Below, one piece after another: positions 42,345 through 60,849 of a stretch of DNA of 64,000 nt; positions within the stretch are counted from its first letter, which is position 1, and each line of letters begins with the position of its first letter. Position numbers and translations under genes: made by a program. The notes beneath the pieces are model-generated. The model saw only the letters and a list, made by a program, of their open reading frames with translations, ran no database searches and was not told the origin of the DNA. Origin of the DNA: Epinephelus fuscoguttatus (taxonomy: Eukaryota; Chordata; Actinopteri; Perciformes; Serranidae); assembly GCF_011397635.1 (NCBI RefSeq), contig NC_064770.1, positions 32,388,598-32,452,597 on the forward strand, read 5' to 3'.

Positions 42345-43640
42345 AACGCTGAGGTGGCACAATCCCAGCAGGAAATGCAACAATGACTTGGTAAAAAAAA
42401 CAAAACAACCGCTTTTCATGGCAAGGTCACGTCAAGACATGTGGCTATGTCTCAGTAAAAAACAACCACTTTTTGTGGCACTATCCCAGCAGGGAATGCA
42501 GCATTATCTTGGGAAGAAACAACTGTTTTCGTGGCACTATCACGGCAGAAAATGCAGCGACGTCTTGGTAAAAAAGAATTGCTTTTCATGGCATGATCCC
42601 AGCGGGAAACGTGGCGATGTCGAAGTAAAAAACAACCACTTTTGTGGCACTATCCCATCAGGAAATGCAGCATTATCTTGGGAAGAAACAACTGTTTTTG
42701 TGGCACTATGCTGGCAGAAAATGAAGCGACCTCTTGGTAAAAAAGAACCACGTTTTGTGGCACTATCCTGGCATCAAACACAGTAATGTCTCTGTGAATA
42801 AACCACAGCTTTTTGTGGTACTGTCCCATCAGGAAATGCAGCATTATCTTGGGAAGAAACAATTGTTTTTCGTGGCACTATCCTTGCAAAAAATGAAGCA
42901 ACATCTAAAAAAGAATCAAGTTTTGTGGCACTACCCAGGCATGAAATGCAGTAATGTCTCTGTAAAAAACAGCGACTTTTGTGGCAGTATCCTCAGGAAA
43001 GCAGCATTATTAACAGTCATTTTTCATGGCACCATGCTGGCAGAAAATGCAGCAATGTTTCAGTGAAAAACACCTAATTTTTGTGGCACTATTATCAGTG
43101 GAAACATGGCGACAGATTGCTAAAAACCACCCATTTGGGGGCTAAAAAGCCACTGAAAATGCAGCGACGTCTTGGTAAAAAATGGGCCTCACTTTGTGGC
43201 ACTGCCCTGGTAGGAAATGCTTCATTATGTGGGGAAGAAACAACTGTTTTTCTTGGCACTGTACTGGCAGAAAACGCAGCGATGTTTTGGTAAAAAAGAA
43301 CTGTGAATTTTTTGGCGCTATCCCGGCAGGATATGCAGCATTATCTTGGGAAGAAACAACTGTTTTTCTTGGCACTGTACTGGCAGGAAACACAGCGATG
43401 TCTCAGTAAATGACACCTAGTTTTTGTGGCACTATCCAATCAGGAAATGTAGTGATGTCTCTGTAACAAACAACTGCTTTTTCGTGACGCTATCACTGGT
43501 GGAAACACAGTGACGGCTCGCTTAAAAACACTTACATCTAGGGGCAAAAAAGCCACTGAAAATGCAGTGATGACTCACTAACAACAGCTACCTTTCAGGG
43601 CTCTGTCCTTGCCAGAAATACAGCCATTTTCCTCTGTTTC
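42345..43640. repeat. Tandem array, period about 56 bp, roughly 22 units
   Basis: The landmark GTGGCACTATCC recurs at 42475, 42531, 42588, 42644, 42700, 42757, 42815, 42872, 42925 and 42981, and onward to about 43600. Spacing is 53-58 bp apart from a few shortened units. Units share GTGGCACTATCCC(A/G)GCAGG and AAATGCAG. They fall into subtypes by the following segment: CATTATCTTGGGAAGAAAC, GCGACGTCTTGGTAAAAAAG or TAATGTCTCTGTAAAAAAC. Long open frames occur on both strands simply because the unit lacks stops in some frames; no protein is inferred. Confidence 0.9.
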
Positions 43641-44574
43641 TCTGGTCATGTGGCACCAATTCAAAAGTATTTGTGCCTGTCTTCTGCATAGAGTTTTATA
43701 AGAAAGGAGAATCTATCCAGCTGTAAAATACTTACTTAAAAAGTGGCTTATTTGCACTCAAGTGATTTTCTCTCTAACTTTAGCTGCATTTTTTTTAAAT
43801 CACAGAACACAGTCTTTTTCTAGTTATCAAACAAGACCAGTGACCCCTAGTCTAAAAGATGAAAAACGTTAATCTGACTGGTTTTAATAATAATAATAAT
43901 AATGTAACCCCAGTCTGCATTTCTTCCCTCATCAACATGTACGTCTTTATCAGCTGCCATGTTTTGGTTGTGTGAGGGTTTTATGTTAATCCTCCACTCA
44001 CTCCGTCCCAGTTTGGCCTCTGCTGTTCATATTAACGCATGCTATTATTATGAGTGAAATGGAGACGATGGGAGTTGAGGCTTTAGTTATGAAAATAGCA
44101 TTCAAGCTGATATTAGTCACTGAAGCGTTCTGTTACGTAAGATGAAAACAAAAGGGAGGCAGGAGCACGAATAGTAAATGACACGATGAGCATGTGGAAA
44201 AGTCAGATGTGTGTGAGTCAAACAGGAGATAAAAGATTCACAATGTAATTTAGTAACTCAATATATTTGTAAAGAAGTCTGCAGAATGTGCACTGTGGAC
44301 AAACTGTCAAACTGTCCTCCTTGGCCAGAGCACAGGAGTTACTACATTTTACTTTGACGTTACGTAACTCTGCACCTGTGCTGCTAAGGGCGGCCATCAG
44401 GGGTCACACATGTCAAAGTGTCCTCTGCTGGGACGCTCAGGTTCATAGCATCCTGTCCTTCACATGAGTCCTGAGGGGAGGAAACACCACAGCACACTGG
44501 CTTCAAAAATCAACTCCAGGCTAAGTTTTGTAAGTTTAAATCTGTTTCTGTCGACAGTGTTTGCTCCAAAAAAA

Positions 44575-44815
44575 TTTGGTGGCACGTCTTGGTAAAAACA
44601 CCCACGTTTTGTGGCACTACCCTGCCTGGAAACGCAGAGTAATCTTGGGAAGAAACGATCATTCTTCATGGCACTAACGCCTGCTTTTCGTGGCACTATC
44701 CCGGCAGCAAATGCAGCGATGTGTCTGTTACAAATACCTGCTGTTTCATGGCACTATCACTGGTGGAAACACAGTGACAGATCGCAAAAAAGCACCCACA
44801 TTTGGGTGTTTGGAA
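44575..44815. repeat. Outlying block of the 56-bp repeat (about 4 units)
   Basis: Units with TTTTGTGGCACTACCCTGCC, TTGGGAAGAAACGATC, CGTGGCACTATCCCGGCAG and CATGGCACTATCACTGGTGG belong to the same family as the array ending at about 43640. About 0.93 kb of unrelated sequence, including a TAA trinucleotide run near 43888, lies between the two blocks, and no gene was seen there. Confidence 0.85.
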
Positions 44816-44967
44816 AGCAACAGTCCACACCAAACCCACACTATCCTCTACCATTTATATGTATCAATACATTAAACCACAAAGTGCATGTTTGAATAAG
44901 AACTGACCCCTTTAAAATCAAAATAAGTATTATTCCTCTTACCAGTAGTGCTGTTTAAAAGTCTAGA

Positions 44968-45065
44968 TAGTTTGGTGTGAGCTGCAAAATGTTGGAGATA
45001 GCACATCGCATCTGTTGATCATAATGGCACTAGATGGCACTTGGCTTGTGGTGCTGTGTCTCACC
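44968..45065. repeat. Fragment of a teleost interspersed repeat
   Basis: TAGTTTGGTGTGAGCTGCAA, TGTTGGAGATAGCA and CACTAGATGGCACTTGGCTT are phrases I recognise from a widespread fish repeat. The sequence from 45066 to 45762 has two overlapping open frames without splice context. It probably contains the gcdh 3'UTR (TTTATT at 45119-45124 would be AATAAA on the minus strand). Confidence 0.5.
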
Positions 45066-45762
45066 TTATTAAACTTACACATCATTCCTCTGCAGACGTT
45101 TGAAATACTTAAATAATCTTTATTCATTACAGCTCTGATCAACATCCTTGACCTCAAGCAAACCATGCAACGTTATGACACCTTAGTGACAGAGCCAGAA
45201 AAGTGCAAGACAGCAGTAACTGATGTTGTCATTGATGTTACATTTTACACCAATTATACAGAGGGAACGTTTGTGTCATTTGATCAAATCATAAACAAAA
45301 AAGCTGCACATGCAGTTCCAAAGAAGTGGCGGACATTAATGCTTTGTTGTTTTATAATTACAGTATCGATGTTGCAAACATTAGTAACCAGCAGCGAATC
45401 TGGATCTCAACCTCCTTTAGAATTGTCGACACTTCACTTCAGTCCATCAGCCTATACACTCTGTCTATACAGATGGGAAACAGGGAGCTGAGAGACATCT
45501 CTGCTGTAGTGTTGCGATGAGTAGAAAAATAGCCCTTTTTAAGTTGAAAAATCGACTTCTGAATTACTTACACTAATTACACATTCACACTTAAAATGTG
45601 TATCTTCTCTGAAAACAAAGAACTCAATTATATATTCCATTAGCCTGAGTGACAACGAACATCGTCACTACACGGATGAGGATTCATCATAATGATCTCA
45701 GAGCTGCTGCAGAGTTGACATGTGAGTGACACTTCATGAGCAGCAGGTTCCTGTTGTCGGGT

Positions 45763-52517
<6,755 letters not shown>

Positions 52518-53261
52518 GATGAAGATCAGCCTGTGATGTAAACATTTATACATTTAATTCACATGCATTAATCTGACAGCTTAAACTAACTAACTTCTTT
52601 TTGTCACACTGTTGAAAGTAGACGTCACATGACTTCTCCTGAGGCAGGGAGAATAAAACAATCACTCCTGCCTTGAAAGGAACCGCCTCCCTCAGGTGCA
52701 ATCACTTCCACTTAATGAGGGGTTATATAGGTCGTCTTTCTCCCTTTGGCCTCTCTTTGGTCCAGAGCTATGATGTCTGTGAGTCAATGTCCTCCTTTGA
52801 TACTTTGATTTTACTTTATTGTCACACTGTTTGTTGAGCTGGCTTGTAGAGTTGTTCCAAAATCAGCATCGGAAATGCCTCCGATACTGACTAAAATGCT
52901 GGATCAGGTATCGGCGAGTACATGAGTCCATGCACCGATCTGATACCATGTAATTTATCTAACTTTTAATTAGTTTAAAACTGGATAAAGCAGCAGTTTT
53001 CCCAGAAATCAGTTCCTCTTCCCCGTCTCAAACAGTAGTATACATAGCAAGTTGCACTGTGCGGCCACTGGCGACTGTTTTAAAGCAGCAAAGAATTGAT
53101 TTCCAGTAAATAGTGTTATGTTAACTATTAGCAAAGTGTCAGCAACTTGACAATTTCTACTCTATTCATTCTCTGTATTTGTTCGTTTTACAAAGGGTTT
53201 GATTTGAGCCACGTCATGAAACAATGACAGCATGTTTACAAACCCATACGAGTTAATAGTA

Positions 53262-54172
53262 AGAATAACTTTATTCATCCCCAAAGGGAAATTCGATTAT
53301 CTGTCAGCTCATCTATTATATGTCAAAGAATTATAAAGCCTGATGGCTGTTGGTATATAGGATCTTCTGTATCTCTCTGTCCTGCATCGAAGAGAAAGAA
53401 GCCGTCCGCCAGTTTTTTTTTTGGTCCATCAAGGTGTTGTGGAGTGGATGATCTGGGTTGTTCATGATGGCCTCGAACATCTTCAGTGTGCATCTCTCCA
53501 CCACCTCCTCCAGTGTGTCCAACCTGACTCCAATCACAGAGCCGGCTCTTTTGACTAGTTTGTCCAGCTGTCTTGCATCTTTGTGTCTGATGCTTCCTCC
53601 CCAGCAGACTGCAGCATCAAATAACACACTTGCCACCACAGACTGATAAAACATCTGCAGCATCTTACTACAGATGTCGAGAGATCTGAGCTTCCTCAAG
53701 AAAAAGAGGCGGCTCTGCCCCTTTTTGTAGAGAGCGTCTGTGTTTAGGGACCAGTCCAACTTATTATCCAGGTGTACACCTAGATACTTATAGCTTGGCA
53801 CCACCTCGATGTCCACCCCACAGGTATTCACTGGCTGAAGAGGGGGTTTGGACCTGCGGAAATCTATGATCATTTCCTTGGTCTTTGAGGTGTTCAGGAG
53901 GAGACAGTTCTTGACTCCTGCCCATTCCTGATACACGCCACAATAGCAGTGTTGTCCGAGTATTTCTGGATGTGGCAGGACTCAGAGTTGTATTTGAAGT
54001 CCGCCGTGTACAGTGTGAACAAGAATGGAGCCAGGACAGTCCCTTGTGGAGCCCCGTGCTACTCATTAATGTCCCAGAAACACAGTTCGCCAACCTGACA
54101 TACTGTGGCCTTCCTGTCAGGTAATCTGTGATCCAGAAGATAAAGGAAGGATCCACTGCCATCTCTGTGAGC
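53262..54172 (-). mobile_element. L2-type LINE reverse transcriptase fragment
   Basis: The minus strand encodes FWITDYLTGRPQYVRLANC, then (in shifted frames) the palm box as YSDNTAIVACI, then NTSKTKEMIIDFRR, VPSYKYLGVHLDNKLDWSLN, RLFFLRKLRSLDICSKMLQM and FYQSVVASVLFDAAVCWGGS. The 3' end at 53262 shows AACTTTATTCATCCCCAAAG, the usual L2 tail. The family's second catalytic Asp reads Asn (YSDN for YSDD) and there are frameshifts. 5' truncated. Confidence 0.85.
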
Positions 54173-54204
54173 TGTTATTTATTTAACGCAATGGTATTGG
54201 ATCT

Positions 54205-54554
54205 AGGGTTGCAACGGTATGAGATTTTCATGGTAAGATAACAGCCTCAGAAAATGTCAGTTTTACTGTATTACGGTATTACAGAAATTATATTATCAGC
54301 CAGAATGCCCCTAAAGGAATGAAAATGGAAGGGTTATTTTTGGTTGAACAACTTTTTATCACTATAATGGAAACTTGAAACCATTTTGTTGATGAAGTAT
54401 GTTTAAAAGTCTTTGAAAATGACTTAAGGGAAGATTCTTCATCCAGTCGTGTATTTTTTTTCCCTATATCATAGATAGCAAATGTACAAAGTATGATAAC
54501 TGCCAGCTTTTATATCATGGTATCCCTTAAAACTGGTATATTGCTGCAATCTTA
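54205..54554. mobile_element. 350-bp hAT-type MITE
   Basis: The perfect direct repeat ATTGGATCT flanks it (54196-54204 and 54555-54563). Its ends, AGGGTTGCAACGGTATGAG and ...GGTATATTGCTGCAATCTTA, are imperfect inverted copies. The interior has TTACGGTATTACAG. An 8-bp hAT duplication plus one chance base explains the 9-bp match. No open frame. Confidence 0.8.
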
Positions 54555-54762
54555 ATTGGATCTGTGATCATTATCAACTGATGCGGGAATTCAGGTACAG
54601 GTATTGGGAAGGAAAAAATGGTGTCAGAACACCTCTAATGTTTTAGTTTATTAATGAGTGTCTCTCTTCCCAGAGTTAAAACAAGACACACACACACAGA
54701 GGCAACCAAAGAATAAGAAATCTGCCTGTGCAAATAAAACTGCACTGCACAAATGGAACCTG

Positions 54763-56236
54763 GGGTCCGTTTCACAAAGCAGGTTCAACAAACTCTGAGT
54801 CTAATCCTGAACTCTGAGTTGATCTACTCTGAGATAGGAAACTCTGAGTTTCCAGTTCCAGAACAGCTGATTTGAATCAGTTTAATCAACTCGGAGTAGT
54901 TTCACCTGGAGTTAAGCGCGTGCACCACAACTATAAAAAGCCAGCATCAATGGAGCCCCGATTCGACGAGTCACCATGGCAACGGGGACGGGGAGGGCTG
55001 CGTTTTTCACCCCACTAGAATTAGAAATCTTAATGCGCTCATACGGCGAGTTTGCACACGTTTTCAAAAAGAAGTGCAACACCGCTGCAGCTGCAAAAGA
55101 GAGGGAGACGGCGTGGGAGAACATTGCTGCTCGGGTCAATGCGTAAGTTTAAATGTAATCCTTTGCAATCACAATAATATTACGGGGGAGAAGCGCACTT
55201 GGCAACAGTTTAGGATGAAATATACAAACATTGTTCAGACAGGTAAGACTTCGGCATAATCTCATGGGGGTACCTCATTTTGATCACGCTATACATTGTA
55301 AAGTAAATATTAAGTGGCTGTTTGACTGTGCAGTTGTTTTATCCCCAACATAATGCTGTTTTCACACACATAAATATCTTCTCATCTATATCATGTTCTG
55401 TTAAATAATTAAGCCTATTTAAACTAACACAGACTTCTACTCAGCCAACAGAAAGAAGGCAGATGCCTGTAAAACGAGCACACTTTTCTGACCGCCCTGC
55501 ATACAGTTGCCTTACTCAAGTGCTCAGCCTCTCCGACATTGTACAAAAAACTTCCATTTGCAAAGAAACGCAGCGCAACACACAATATCTGCTGGGATGT
55601 GAGAGCATGACTACGACTGGTAATGTTGCAAATGTAAGGACGGATTAGGTTGTGTATGTAGATGATGGACTGTGACGTGAAACTCAAAGAAAGATAATTG
55701 TGTGGAAATGCTTAAACATCTATGCGCGGTCTGATAACCATCTCCCGACGAATATTTAATTCTCTGCGCAGTAATGCTGCACCTTCATCCACGGGATCGT
55801 TATCAAAAGGACATGCCATGTTAGTGAAAAAAGTCGCCAATTACTGTGCCTAATGGACTTCTAATATACTGACTCTGATTTCTTTAATGATTTTTTTAAA
55901 TGACAGACGGCAGAACTAGGCTTCGCCAAAACTCGCCTGCTGACTGAATGAATGAGGAAATCAGATGGAGTGTGTGGCTCTGAAAGAGGGCGGAGACAGA
56001 GAGAAACTCGAGGTTCATTGACAAAAACCTGGTCCCGACCAGGTTAGGTTCATAGAGTCTGTTACTACGGTAACTGACCGAGAGCTTAAGTTACCTCTCT
56101 CTCTGAAACAGGCTAGATTTACCCCTCTTTCTCTGGTTTGAGTTACCTCCCTTTTTGAAACGGAAAACTCAGTTTCCCCCATTTCAGGGTTAACAGACTC
56201 TGAGTTTTCACTAAACCTGCTTTGTGAAACGGACCC
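54763..56236. mobile_element. PIF/Harbinger-type transposon, internally deleted
   Basis: Long inverted ends GGGTCCGTTTCACAAAGCAG and their complement at 56236 are flanked by CTG on both sides (54760-54762, 56237-56239), fitting a 3-bp CWG target. The plus strand from 54976 encodes the start of a Myb/SANT-like protein (MATGTGRAAFFTPLELEILM...AAAKERETAWENIAARVNA). It is cut by a GTAAGT donor at 55143; a following piece has TGEKRTWQQFRMKYTNIVQT. The minus strand from 55687 carries a HARBI1-like transposase fragment with ALTSQQILCVALRFFANGSF and LSKATVCRAVRKV. The catalytic DDE part is absent, so this is a defective derivative. Confidence 0.85.
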
Positions 56237-56333
56237 CTGGTGAATGCTTCTCCTTCCTCGGTCATATTTACTACGTCCAGAGTTTCCCCACACACATTAA
56301 CAGATCTTATCAAATGAATATAAAGTCCAGGAT

Positions 56334-56383
<50 letters not shown>
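56334..56383. repeat. GT microsatellite
   Basis: About 24 GT units. Between here and 58430 no bounded element or gene was recognised. A CRE-like TGACGTCA at about 57131 is isolated. Confidence 0.95.
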
Positions 56384-56385
<2 letters not shown>

Positions 56386-58433
56386 ACACAATTAGGACAT
56401 AGAAAAAGAAAAACGCAGGCTAAATATTTAAAACGTTATAGTTTAGTTGAATAGTTGCAATATTTGTTTTCATTTCTCCAAATCATAATTTTGGGAGTAT
56501 TTGTCAGGGGAACATTTAAGAGTCCAGAATAACGTTAGGTATAGCACACGCTTTGTAAAGGCAGCTGACCCTCAGTCATGTAGACATCCCAGTGCCAGTA
56601 AACCTATACACCTCATGTTTGTTACTGTGACAAATTTGACCACATTGTGAAGACTTTGACATTTCCTGCTTATTTTAGGTAGTTGAAGTAACATTACACA
56701 ATATCGGTGTTTTTTCTAAAGTCCAGTTTTGTTTACTGATACAAATGAGCGTCAGTAAGTAGTGTAATAAAGGTTTAATTCGTCATCCTGTCCACTGTCA
56801 TATCTCATGAAGCAACCTGTCACAGAGCCAAGCTAACCTAGCTCAGTTAACCTGTGTGGCCTCAAGTGACACTGATGCTACAAGCTAACAGGGCTAGCTT
56901 AGATATCTAGCTGCTAACTTTGATGCTGACGCTATAATCTCTGAATGACCACGGTAACAATGCACCGTATGAGCGTTGTGTGTCGAGAATAGCAGTGAAA
57001 ACAATGGCGGCAGCTGTTTTAGGAGCGTTTACCTGTGTTAAATGTGACAACAACCCTTATTCTGCCTTCCCTCTTCTGTCTCTCCGGTTGATGGCGCAGT
57101 CAGAGACACGGAGCGACGTCAAAACACAGCCTGACGTCATCACGCAAAGCACGCAGAGCTGGAGTAGTGTGTCGTCACAATCGAACCATGTGCTATTGAA
57201 TAAACAGTGCGCTGCTCTTCTTGTGGGAAATTTGCCATTATGTCCATGTAAAGACACTTTATACAAAATCTGACACCATTATTTGTAGCTGTTCATCATG
57301 ATTAAAGATGGCAGCCTGCAGAGGACACTTCAGCAACTTCACATGATTCTGATTGGCTCATGAGCAGAGGCGTGTGTGTTGGGGGAGTGGCTGTATTCAT
57401 GTTTCAGTTCCCAAAATGAAAGCACCCCAGGTATAAGGAAGAATGACAGTGGCTGTCAATTTCCCATTTGGTCAAGCAGACACAATAAGAACTTCAGCTG
57501 TTCCACAGAAATTCCCTTCTGCTGGGTGACTTGACTTACACATTTTTCTCGCCATCAAAGCTGCTCATTTTTCATGAGAATTCATCAGAATTTTTAAAGT
57601 TTCAGTGCTGCAGGCCAATAAAAAATTTCAATGCAACCATTTTCCCCAACCAGAAGGGAGCAGCATTGAATCAAATAATCATCAGTTTTTTAAAATGTAT
57701 TTATTATTTTGGACAAACATTTTTTACCCCACCACAGTTTTTTTTAAGCAGTAGTTGTTTTTTCTTTTATTTTATAGATAAAATTGAATTTTCATTCACT
57801 CATTAATCCAGCCTTTATATAAATACCAAGAAATCAATAAGGGCATGGCCTCATTTTATTATGTTGAGAGTACAATTAAAAAAAAACTAAATTTTGAGAA
57901 TTATTCTCATAGATTTATGACTTTAATCTCTTTAATGTGGCCCTAATCCTCCTCCATTGTAGTGAACACACAAAAATAAGAATAATAATGATGAGAAACA
58001 GAAAACGTGGAGTATTTTATTGTCATATTTCTAAATTTATCTGTGGATACAAGTAGTAATGAGTGTTGTGAAATGTTCCAAGTGTGCGCAGGTTCCCCAA
58101 ATTTAGTGTTTGCATGCAAGAGTAAAGGCATTAGCCAATCAATTGAATGAGTCAGATAATGACTATAGGACACGTTTAATAAGGAAGTGATATAATGACA
58201 AGTTCCAATGAAAGCTTAGGTAAGCAGAAAACGTACATACCCTCCTCCGGCAGCTGGCTTTTCTGTGTCTCATGTCCCTCCCAGCAGACGACCATAGTCA
58301 TATGCACACGCTTCATAGAGTCATGCAGTGTTCCCCTTGCATGGATTTATTTAGTCTTATTTAATTGTAGCAGCTCACTCAGCCCTTCCTTGCCGTGCTC
58401 AAGAATTAGCTGCTAGCCACCCCACAGTCCCTC

Positions 58434-59254
58434 CGCCTCACTCCCCGCCACTGTGGACTGCCAACGTGCTCTTATCCCATCACTGGATATCGCCACTTTG
58501 TCAGCAGACTTTCACGTCTAAATATGACATGCTCAGTACCCTCCTGGGTCTGTTGTTGATGGTGAGGGATGGTGTGTCAATTCACGCTCATTACATGCAT
58601 TGTTTAGTTATATTTTCAAAATACACTTCTGTTTTTACAGGAAATGAACAGTTTCTGCTCTTCATGTGTACATTTTTTTTTAAATACACTTACAATGTGG
58701 GAAGAACACTTCGTTTTTATGTTGATGTTCTTGTGCAACAAGAGCATGCTGTTAGGTTTAGAATAAAAAACATCATGGTTTGGTTCACCGTTCACGTGGG
58801 AAGCAAACTGCGAGCTTCTGGGTGAAAGTCCGGGGTTCCATCCACCTCAATCGCCACCCACCCTATGGGGACTTTCCAGCTCTTTCTATTACACTGCTGC
58901 TGGTGGCGTTACAAACTGGCTCTGCCTGGAGGTGTATCATACTGCCTTGAAAGGTGCCTTTTTGCAACGGTGTCTGACACCAAAATCACTGTCAAAGCAA
59001 TGAGTTGGGAATGAGAACGGGCTGGGACTGCCTGGGTGACGGACCTTTGGTCAGCAGCTGTAGTGGCTCGAATTCATCCAGCACAAATCTGCCAGTGCTG
59101 GGTAATAAAGCGGGCCGGAGCCATCCAGTTCCTGGAGCTGGGGTTTGTGCTGGCTGGATTCATGTTGCTGCGGCTGCTGACTGAGGGTCCATCTCCAGAG
59201 GTGTTGCCTGCTCTCCTCCCATCGAGTTGGTCTGCAGTGGCGGGGAGTGAGGCG
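58434..59254. repeat. Pair of 20-bp inverted repeats about 0.8 kb apart
   Basis: CGCCTCACTCCCCGCCACTG at 58434-58453 and its exact reverse complement at 59235-59254, with further partial matching outside. They may be inner parts of the ends of a decayed DNA element; the open frame between (59036-59299) has no family resemblance. Sequence from 59255 to 60840 is non-coding as far as I can tell, with fish-repeat phrases near 59560-59640. Confidence 0.5.
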
Positions 59255-60849
59255 AAGGACACACTATATTCAAGGCTCCAGCTAACGTTAGCGACATGAA
59301 CATGAACTTGAAGCTGCAGCTGTGAGCCTTTGGCTATGATTAGCAGAAGGCTAAACTATTAGCAACATTTTCCCTCCAACTCCAAAACACTTTTATTGAC
59401 ACATCTTAATTATTGTCAGTCTCTCTTTTAGACTCTTTTTTGATAAGTCCATCCTCCTTTTATGGGTGTATGCAGTGTAGGGTGTTGTTGTCAATGTTGG
59501 AATAGCAACTTTCTCCGCAGCGTTCTCCACCATTGAGTCAGGCTTTCATCTTCTGAAGGGACCATAGATTTTAACAATAACTACATGCCAGATGCCAAGA
59601 TGGCGACTTTTCACTCCAATGGAGTTGCTCACCTGGGGCATATACCAAAAAAGTGTTCTACCTTCTGGGTTTACTTCTGTACAGTAGTGTTTCTCCTGCT
59701 GTCCCCACCCATGAGTTCACACTCAGCTCATAACCTTTACATTGTGATGGCGTCAGGGATTTTTTAATCGCTTGTCTCGGCTCCAGGAAAGTTTAAGGAA
59801 ATATAGAATAGAACGAGTCGTAATTGACCTGGTTTGCAGTTCAACATGTCCTGTCAACAGTTTTACAGATGTGTCTTTTACACTGGTGGCCTATGGGGAA
59901 AATTGGGAAATGTTTGCTGCAATAACACAAGTGGCCACTGGGAAAAATTTGCTGCAAGGCTGAGTGTCTTTCCTGGGGGATTGTAAGGGATGTGTACGTG
60001 CATCTGTATTTGTAGAGCAGCCAAAAGGAATGCCATCTCTTTGAGGTGCCGAAGTCTAATTTTCTCTAGGTCCACTTGAATTGGAACATACTCAGGGTTT
60101 ATAATGGGATTGTTGCCCAGTAATGCCAAAATGAAACTGCCTACCCCAGCTTTAAGGGCTTTATACATATCTCATACAACATGATACATTGCACTACCCA
60201 ACAGTAGGGTATGTTAAGTAGTTAAATTTAGCTCCATATGTACCAGCTACAAATGTCACTTATATAAAGGGGGCACTGGTGGCAGCGCTTCAGTAAAGTC
60301 GGGAGAAACATTTTAAAATGAACAAAAACAATCAAAGCAGAAATATCTTGACTATTTGTCTAAAGCCTAAAAAACACTGGATCCTACATTTATAATAATG
60401 CAACCCAACCGTGGATTTTCATTACTGCCTGGTAAATGCCCAAGTCTTTCAAACTTCACAAGACCAGTTTGTAAACCCAATGATGTCATTAGGCTTGTTT
60501 TTTCAGACGGTGGGAAGCTCCCTCCAGAGCCACAGAAGACATCATGCATCTGTTTTCACAGGTTTAACAATACCGTGTGTGAGGAAACTGAATCTGATGT
60601 GTTATATTTACCGTACCCATCACTGACACCTTTACCGAAAGGTTGGCTCTCCACATTTGGCTGTGAGGCGGTTTTCCTTGGTGTGCATGATGCTTCTTTG
60701 TTTGCTTAGTGATTGTTTTTAATGTCTTTGTTCATACTCAGCATCACTGAAAATAAAGGTCTTCCTCAACTGATTTCACGAGTCTGAATGAACATTTAGG
60801 TCTATTGGTTTTACTCTTTTTATAATTTTTTTAATCATTATTTTTTTCT

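Larger units (their letters stand above)
52858..54640. mobile_element. Possible older hAT-like element carrying later insertions
   Basis: A left segment with TCCGATACTGAC, CAGGTATCGGCGAG and ACCGATCTGATACC (52870-52950) and a right segment with CAGGTACAGGTATTGGG (54590-54612) look like the two ends of one 'TATCGG' element. The L2 fragment and a 350-bp hAT element lie between them. Terminal matching is weak. Confidence 0.35.

Noticed and set aside
42283-42786. 167-codon open frame, plus long frames on the other strand
   Set aside because: It falls within the 56-bp tandem array; the frames arise because the unit lacks stops, and no family resemblance or splice context exists.
45165-45520. 108- and 64-codon plus-strand frames downstream of gcdh
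   Set aside because: Overlap each other in different frames in the likely gcdh 3'UTR region; no splice signals or similarity.
57131-57140. CRE-like TGACGTCA as a promoter
   Set aside because: Isolated site without a convincing downstream gene.
59036-59299. 87-codon open frame
   Set aside because: Lies over an inverted-repeat end; composition and context fit a repeat, not a gene.
60398-60709. 103-codon open frame
   Set aside because: No family match, flanked by retroposon tails, and contains no supporting splice or polyadenylation arrangement.
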